A DNA stretch of 64,000 nucleotides from Halorubrum trapanicum (lineage in GTDB: Archaea > Halobacteriota > Halobacteria > Halobacteriales > Haloferacaceae). Positions within the stretch are counted from its first letter, which is position 1. The number at the start of each line of letters is the position of its first letter. A program made the position numbers and the translations under genes. The stretch is from assembly GCF_017873555.1 (NCBI RefSeq), contig NZ_JAGGKE010000008.1, positions 1-64,000 of the forward strand, given 5' to 3'. Below the pieces are notes generated by a model. It did no database searches. It saw only the letters and a list, made by a program, of their open reading frames with translations, and was not told where the DNA came from. Positions 59,773 to 64,000 of this stretch are shown here, piece by piece.

Positions 59773-60577
59773 GCAGAGCAGATCTGTCGATCGCCGTCAC
59801 CGGCGCGGGCGGTCGCATGGGCCGCGAGGTGATCGAAGCGGCCGCCGGCCGCGAGGGCGTCGCCGTCGCGGTCGCGGTCAACCGCACACCGACCGACCCC
59901 GTCGCGGGCGTCGCGGGCTTGTACGCGCCGACCTCGCCGAACTGCTCGCGGACGAGGAGCCGGACGCCCTCGTCGACTTCACCGGGCCGACCTCGGCGGT
60001 CGCGTACGCCGAGACCTGCGCCGACGCCGGCGTCCCGCTCGTGACCGGGACGACCGGCTTCGCGGACGCCCAGATCGACAGCCTCCGGGCCGCGAGCGAG
60101 GCGGTTCCCCTCCTCAAGGCGTCGAACTTCGCGCGCGGCGTGGCCGCGCTCCGCCGGGCGGTCCGCGAGGCCGCCGCCGCGCTCCCGGGTTACGACGTCG
60201 AACTGACGGAGACGCACCACAACGCGAAGCGCGACGCCCCCTCGGGCACCGCGAAGTCGATCCTCGACGACGTGGAGGCCGTGCGCCCCGACCTCGACGA
60301 GCGCGTCCACGGCCGCGAGGGCGACGCGCCGCGGAGCCCGGGCGAGGTCGGCGTCCACGCCCGCCGCGCGGGCGACGTGACCGGCGAACACGAGGTCCTG
60401 CTGGCCGGGAACCGCGAGACGCTCGAACTGACGCACCGCGCCGGCGACCGCGGGGTGTTCGCCGAGGGGGCGATCGACGCCGCCGCGTGGCTCGCCGACA
60501 GCGACCCGGGCTGGTACGGGTTCGGCGACGTGTTGGACGGCGGGGAGGGAGGCGACGTCGGTGGCACCGATGAATAA
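59769..60577 (+). pseudogene. dapB: 4-hydroxy-tetrahydrodipicolinate reductase, frameshifted
   Basis: The 5' part reads MSRADLSIAVTGAGGRMGREVIEAAAG, the DapB NAD(P)H-binding start, up to about VAGVAG (~59920). After this the correct continuation is in another frame: DLAELLADEEP from 59930, then VDFTGPTSAVAYAE, VPLVTGTTGF, TETHHNAKRDAPSGTA (substrate and catalytic His/Lys region) and LTHRAGDRGVFAEGAI, to stop 60577. Total length is two bases over a multiple of three, so one base is missing (or two extra) near 59900-59930. Neighbouring pathway genes are intact, so this is either a real lesion or a sequencing error. Confidence 0.85.
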
Positions 60578-60601
60578 CTCACGTACATACGAACATCGAC
60601 G

Positions 60602-60610
60602 AATAAATAC
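60602..60610 (+). promoter_or_regulatory. Internal TATA box before dapD
   Basis: AATAAATAC centred about 29 bp before ATG 60635, in a 57-bp AT-rich gap. It could express dapD-lysA-dapF-dapE independently of the dapA leader. Confidence 0.6.
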
Positions 60611-60634
60611 CGCCACTCATCCATACACTACCCA

Positions 60635-61474
60635 ATGACGCTCGAAGCCGACGTATCCGATCTGTGGGACCGCTATCAGGACGGGCTGACCGCCGCCGAC
60701 GCGACGGACGAGGACGCCGCCGTCGTCGACGAGTTCCTCGCCGCGCTGGAGGCCGGCGAGGTCCGCGCGGCCGAGAAGACCGGCGACGACGTGACCTCGT
60801 GGGAGGCCAACGAGTGGGTCAAGCGGGGGATCCTGCTCAACTTCGGCCTGCGCGAGACGGAGCCGCGCGAGTACGGCGGCGTCACCTACCACGACGTGCT
60901 CCCGCTGCGCGACACCGACGACCTCGCTGAGCGCGGCACCCGGAACACGCCGGACGGGACCGCGATCCGGCGCGGCGCGTACCTCGGGAGCGACTGCATC
61001 ATGATGAGCCCCTCGTTCGTCAACATGGGTGCGTACGTCGGCGACGGCACCCTCGTCGACTCCTGTGACACCGTCGGCTCCTGCGCGCAGCTCGGCGAGA
61101 ACGTCAAGCTCGGCGCCAACACGCTGATCGGCGGCGTCCTCGAACCCGTCGAGGACGCGCCCGTAATTATCGAGGACGGCGTCTCGCTCGGCGCCGGCTG
61201 CCGGGTCACCTCGGGCTTCCGCGTCGGCGAGAACTCGATCGTCGGCGAGAACACGCTCCTCACGCCGCGGATCCCCGTCTACGACCTCGTCGAGGAGGAA
61301 ATTATCTACGGCCACCTCCCGGCCGAGCGCCGGGCGTTCACCCGGATGGTTGAGTCGTCCGTCGGCGACCACGACCTCTTCGAGGGCGGCGCGTACAAGC
61401 CCGCGGTCGTGGCGACGGGCGTCGAGGAGGACACCCTCGAAGCGACGCGGCGGGAGGACGCCCTCCGCGAATGA
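60635..61474 (+). CDS. dapD: Tetrahydrodipicolinate N-succinyltransferase
   Basis: 279 residues. Left-handed beta-helix repeats are visible from RRGAYLGSDCIMMSPSFVNMGAYVGDGTLVDSCDTVGSCAQLGENVKLGANTLIGGVLEP onward. It transfers a succinyl group from succinyl-CoA to tetrahydrodipicolinate. This places the operon in the succinylase branch, agreeing with the dapE-type gene at the window end. A helical N-terminal part (~1-100) is typical. The stop overlaps lysA (ATGA). Confidence 0.9.
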   Translation: MTLEADVSDLWDRYQDGLTAADATDEDAAVVDEFLAALEAGEVRAAEKTGDDVTSWEANEWVKRGILLNFGLRETEPREYGGVTYHDVLPLRDTDDLAERGTRNTPDGTAIRRGAYLGSDCIMMSPSFVNMGAYVGDGTLVDSCDTVGSCAQLGENVKLGANTLIGGVLEPVEDAPVIIEDGVSLGAGCRVTSGFRVGENSIVGENTLLTPRIPVYDLVEEEIIYGHLPAERRAFTRMVESSVGDHDLFEGGAYKPAVVATGVEEDTLEATRREDALRE

Positions 61475-62907
61475 GCGACCGCGACGCGGCCGCCGAACCG
61501 ATCGCAGAACCCACGGAGGGTAACCCGCCGGTCCGCCGCGTGAGCGACTGGGACGCCGATAGCCTGCGCGACCTCGCCGCCGAGCACGACACGCCCCTGT
61601 ACGTCCAGGACCTCGACCGCGTCCGCGAGAACTGCGAGCGCCTGCTCGCGGCGTTCCCCGACGCGGACGTGCGGTACGCCGTCAAGGCGCACACCGGGCG
61701 CGCCGTCTTAGCGGCGGTCCGCGACGCCGGACTCGACGCCGAGTGCGCTTCGGCGGGCGAGGTCGACCGCGCGCTCGCGGCCGGCTTCGACGGGTCTCGG
61801 CTCCACTACACCGCGGTCAACCCCCCCGCCCGAGACCTCGACTACGTCGCCGGCGTCGCCGAGGCGGAGCCGGAGCTGACCGTCACGGTCGGCGCGACCG
61901 ACACCCTCGACCGCCTCGCGGAGCGCGGCTACGACGGTCGAGTCTGCGTCCGCGTGAACCCCGGCGTCGGCGCGGGCCACCACGAGAAGGTCACCACCGG
62001 CGGCGCCGCGAAGTTCGGGATCCCGTACGACCGCGCCGCGGAGGCGACCCGAGCGGCGGCCGAGCGATTCGACGTGGTCGGAATTCACGCCCACGCCGGC
62101 TCCGGCATCGACCCGGACCAGCTGGACAGCCACCGCGAACTGGTCGCGCGGATGGGCGACCTGGCGCGCGAGCTGGCGGGTCCGAGCAACGCAGGTGCCG
62201 GCTCCTCCGGCGGCCCAGACGCGGCCTCCGACGCCGACCCCGTCGACCTCGAATACGTCGACGTCGGCGGGGGGTTCGGCGTCCCCTACGAGGAGGACGC
62301 CCCGGCGCTCGACCTGCCGGCCGTCGCGGAGGCGACCCGCGAGGCGGTCGCGCCGCTCCCGGAGGGCACCGACCTCGCGATAGAGCCAGGGCGCTACGTC
62401 GTCGCGGACGCCGGCGTCCTCCTGACGCGGGTGAACGCCGTGAAGCCGACGCCCGACGAGACGGTCGTCGGCGTCGACGCCGGGATGACGGACCTCCTGC
62501 GCCCGGCGATGTACGACGCGTACCACCCGATCCGAAATCTGGGAGGCGGCCGGGAACGCGACGGGGGCGACGCTCCCGCCCCCGCCGAGCGGGAGGCAAC
62601 CCCTGTCACGGTCGCCGGACCTATCTGTGAGACCGGCGATACCCTCTGTAGAGACCGAGCGCTCGCCGAGCCGGCCCGCGGGGACTGCCTCGCGGTCGGC
62701 GTCGCTGGCGCGTACGGATACGAGATGGCGAGTCAATACAACTCACGACCGCGGCCGGCGGAGGTCGCGCTCGACGACGGAACCGCGACGGTCGCCCGCC
62801 GCCGAGAGACGCTCTCCGACCTGACGACGGTCGAACGGGAGGCGACCTCCGGCGGCGACCGACCGGAGGCGACTCGCGGTGACGACCGAACGGGGGCGGA
62901 CCGATGA
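61471..62907 (+). CDS. lysA: Diaminopimelate decarboxylase
   Basis: 478 residues, slightly long. It removes CO2 from meso-DAP to give L-lysine. The PLP-binding Lys is in RYAVKAHTGRAVL, the glycine-rich phosphate site in YVDVGGGFGVPYEED, and the conserved Cys/Glu in GPICETGDTLC. YGYEMASQYNSRPRPAEVAL closes the active site from the partner subunit. An insertion (~245-255) and an Arg/Glu/Asp-rich tail explain the extra length. Overlaps dapF by 4 bp. Confidence 0.92.
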   Translation: MSDRDAAAEPIAEPTEGNPPVRRVSDWDADSLRDLAAEHDTPLYVQDLDRVRENCERLLAAFPDADVRYAVKAHTGRAVLAAVRDAGLDAECASAGEVDRALAAGFDGSRLHYTAVNPPARDLDYVAGVAEAEPELTVTVGATDTLDRLAERGYDGRVCVRVNPGVGAGHHEKVTTGGAAKFGIPYDRAAEATRAAAERFDVVGIHAHAGSGIDPDQLDSHRELVARMGDLARELAGPSNAGAGSSGGPDAASDADPVDLEYVDVGGGFGVPYEEDAPALDLPAVAEATREAVAPLPEGTDLAIEPGRYVVADAGVLLTRVNAVKPTPDETVVGVDAGMTDLLRPAMYDAYHPIRNLGGGRERDGGDAPAPAEREATPVTVAGPICETGDTLCRDRALAEPARGDCLAVGVAGAYGYEMASQYNSRPRPAEVALDDGTATVARRRETLSDLTTVEREATSGGDRPEATRGDDRTGADR

Positions 62908-63818
62908 GCGTCCACGCCGTCCCGGTCGAGAAGTACCACGGCACGGGCAACGACTTCCTCGTCGTCGACGCGGCCGCCGAGGACGTCGGCGACCGCGCGG
63001 CGTTCGCCCGCGCGCACTGCGACCGCGAGACCGGCGTCGACGTGGGAACCGGTCGGTGCGGCGCGGACGGCGTCCTCTTCCTCAGCCTCGCGGAGCGGTT
63101 CGACCCGACGCGCGTCGTGATGACGCTCGTCCAGCCGGACGGCTCGACCGCGACGATGTGCGGCAACGGCGCCCGCGTCGTCGCCCGGTGGGCGCACGAC
63201 CGGACCGGCGACCGCGAGTTCATGATCGACACGCAGGCCGGCACCCGGCGCGCGACGGTGACCGCGGACGCGAGCGCGGCCACCATCGAGATGGGCGTGC
63301 CGACGTTCGACCCCCGCCGCGTCCCGGTCGCCCGCGAGCGCGCCCTCGCGGACGGGCCGCTGGTCGACGAGCCGGTCGAGGGGGTGACCGTCACCGCCGT
63401 CAACACCGGCGTCCCCCACGCGGTCGCGTTCGTCGACGGCGGCCGCGACGACCCTGACGGCATCGACGCGGTCGATCTCGAATCTGTCGCGCCGCCGGTC
63501 CGCCACGCCGACGTCTTCCCCGAGGGCGCGAACGTGAACCTCGCGGCGGTCGTCGACGACGGGAGCGGCGACGGGCCGGCGGTCCTCGACCAGCGCACCT
63601 TCGAGCGCGGCGTCGAGGGGGAGACGCGCTCCTGCGGCACCGGCGCGGTCGCGGTCGTCGCGGCCGCCCGCCGGCTGGGGCTGATCGACGGCGACTCGGC
63701 CGTGAGCCGTCCGCCGGGCGGCGAGCTGGAGATCACCGTTCCAGACGCGGGCCACGCGACGCTGACCGGGCCGGTCGCCCACGAGTTCTCTGGGACGCTC
63801 CCCGCCGATCCACGATGA
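62904..63818 (+). CDS. dapF: Diaminopimelate epimerase
   Basis: 304 residues. It converts LL-DAP to meso-DAP without cofactor. The opening KYHGTGNDFLVVD, the first catalytic Cys86 in MCGNGARVVARW and the second in TRSCGTGAVAV are intact, as is GVPHAVAFVD. Because lysA precedes dapF, gene order does not follow pathway order. Overlaps the next start by 4 bp. Confidence 0.93.
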   Translation: MSVHAVPVEKYHGTGNDFLVVDAAAEDVGDRAAFARAHCDRETGVDVGTGRCGADGVLFLSLAERFDPTRVVMTLVQPDGSTATMCGNGARVVARWAHDRTGDREFMIDTQAGTRRATVTADASAATIEMGVPTFDPRRVPVARERALADGPLVDEPVEGVTVTAVNTGVPHAVAFVDGGRDDPDGIDAVDLESVAPPVRHADVFPEGANVNLAAVVDDGSGDGPAVLDQRTFERGVEGETRSCGTGAVAVVAAARRLGLIDGDSAVSRPPGGELEITVPDAGHATLTGPVAHEFSGTLPADPR

Positions 63819-64000
63819 GCGGCGGGATCGGCGCCGGTTCCGGCTCGAATGGGGGATCCGACTTCGATCCGGTCTCGTTCCTCGAAGACGCGGTTCAGAT
63901 TCCCTCCCACGAGTCGGTCGACGAGGTGCGCGAGTTCGTCGTCGACCTGCTGGACGCTCGCGGCGCCGACCCCGCGGTCGTCGCGGACGGCTGCGTCCTC
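63815..64000 (+). CDS. dapE: M20 family peptidase, probable succinyl-DAP desuccinylase (partial)
   Basis: Only the first 62 codons are in the window. After a Gly/Ser-rich start, FDPVSFLEDAVQIPSHESVDEVREFVVDLLDARGAD is the typical N-terminal helix and P-S-x-S/H-x-x-E segment of M20 deacylases. The position after dapF in a succinylase-type operon makes DapE the likely identity, but the metal ligands lie beyond the edge. Confidence 0.75.
   Translation, partial: MSGGIGAGSGSNGGSDFDPVSFLEDAVQIPSHESVDEVREFVVDLLDARGADPAVVADGCVL

Noticed and set aside
59900-59935. Programmed frameshift in dapB
   Set aside because: No slippery heptamer or downstream pseudoknot is apparent, and DapB is not known to use recoding. 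Mutation or sequencing error is simpler.
1-64000. tRNA, rRNA, 7S RNA or RNase P RNA genes
   Set aside because: I looked in the gaps for TPsiC-like GGTTCGAATCC arms and the conserved cores of the stable RNAs and found none.

Overview
The window is about 68% GC and encodes acidic proteins. Most genes have an archaeal TATA box 26-29 bp upstream of the start codon, the leaderless-transcript arrangement. Together with halocyanin, AglJ, EgsA, PhoU-AbrB and DICT proteins, this points to a haloarchaeon, most likely Halorubrum-like (Haloferacales). There are no rRNA or tRNA genes, CRISPR arrays, transposases or phage genes. It reads as chromosomal core with a few accessory loci.

Layout. 1-7597: partial copy of a dispersed structured repeat, DAO-type flavoprotein, Hsp20, small zinc ribbon, radical SAM-HhH protein, MBL hydrolase, HAD hydrolase, membrane proteins. 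7693-12526: a cytochrome b/halocyanin (bc1-like) gene cluster with its small membrane partners and an NAD-kinase-like paralogue. 12563-20312: M28 peptidase, DUF420 protein, glycerol-1-phosphate dehydrogenase (ether lipid backbone), LysE-type exporter, metal-binding protein, a two-gene membrane operon, and a Get3/ArsA ATPase. 20313-28687: a second copy of the structured repeat, aroA, MBF1, DICT-DsbB pair, tpiA, dnaK-dnaJ, cupin. 29933-42054: two adjacent dipeptide/oligopeptide-type ABC transporters. The first is complete, and its binding protein appears circularly permuted. The second has no binding protein and is split into divergent units. 42072-50220: a zinc/membrane protein, AglJ glycosyltransferase, CheY-like regulator, PhoU-AbrB regulator, small proteins, an SRPBCC-nitrilase pair and a presenilin-type protease. 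50274-57627: third structured repeat, PUA protein, a very large winged-helix/STAND-NTPase/TPR regulator divergent from an aldehyde-dehydrogenase-like protein that lacks its catalytic Cys, and an HD protein. 57785-64000: HAD protein and a succinylase-pathway lysine/DAP operon (dapA, frameshifted dapB, dapD, lysA, dapF, start of dapE).

The strongest candidate for something undescribed is a repeat of about 260 bp present three times (1-104, 20503-20758, 50275-50535). Stem sequences differ between copies but base pairing is kept: a 19-bp long-range stem carries six compensated positions, and two further hairpins flank invariant linkers. One copy starts about 26 bp downstream of a TATA box, so it may be a structured RNA. 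A second theme is short tandem duplication at gene 3' ends, often including the stop codon (14720-14782, 19030-19086, 28654-28724, 46935-47105), plus a T-tract repeat after an operon (36451-36534). A third is a set of catalytic-site-degenerate enzyme homologues: NAD-kinase-like, adenylate-forming-ligase-like and ALDH-like.
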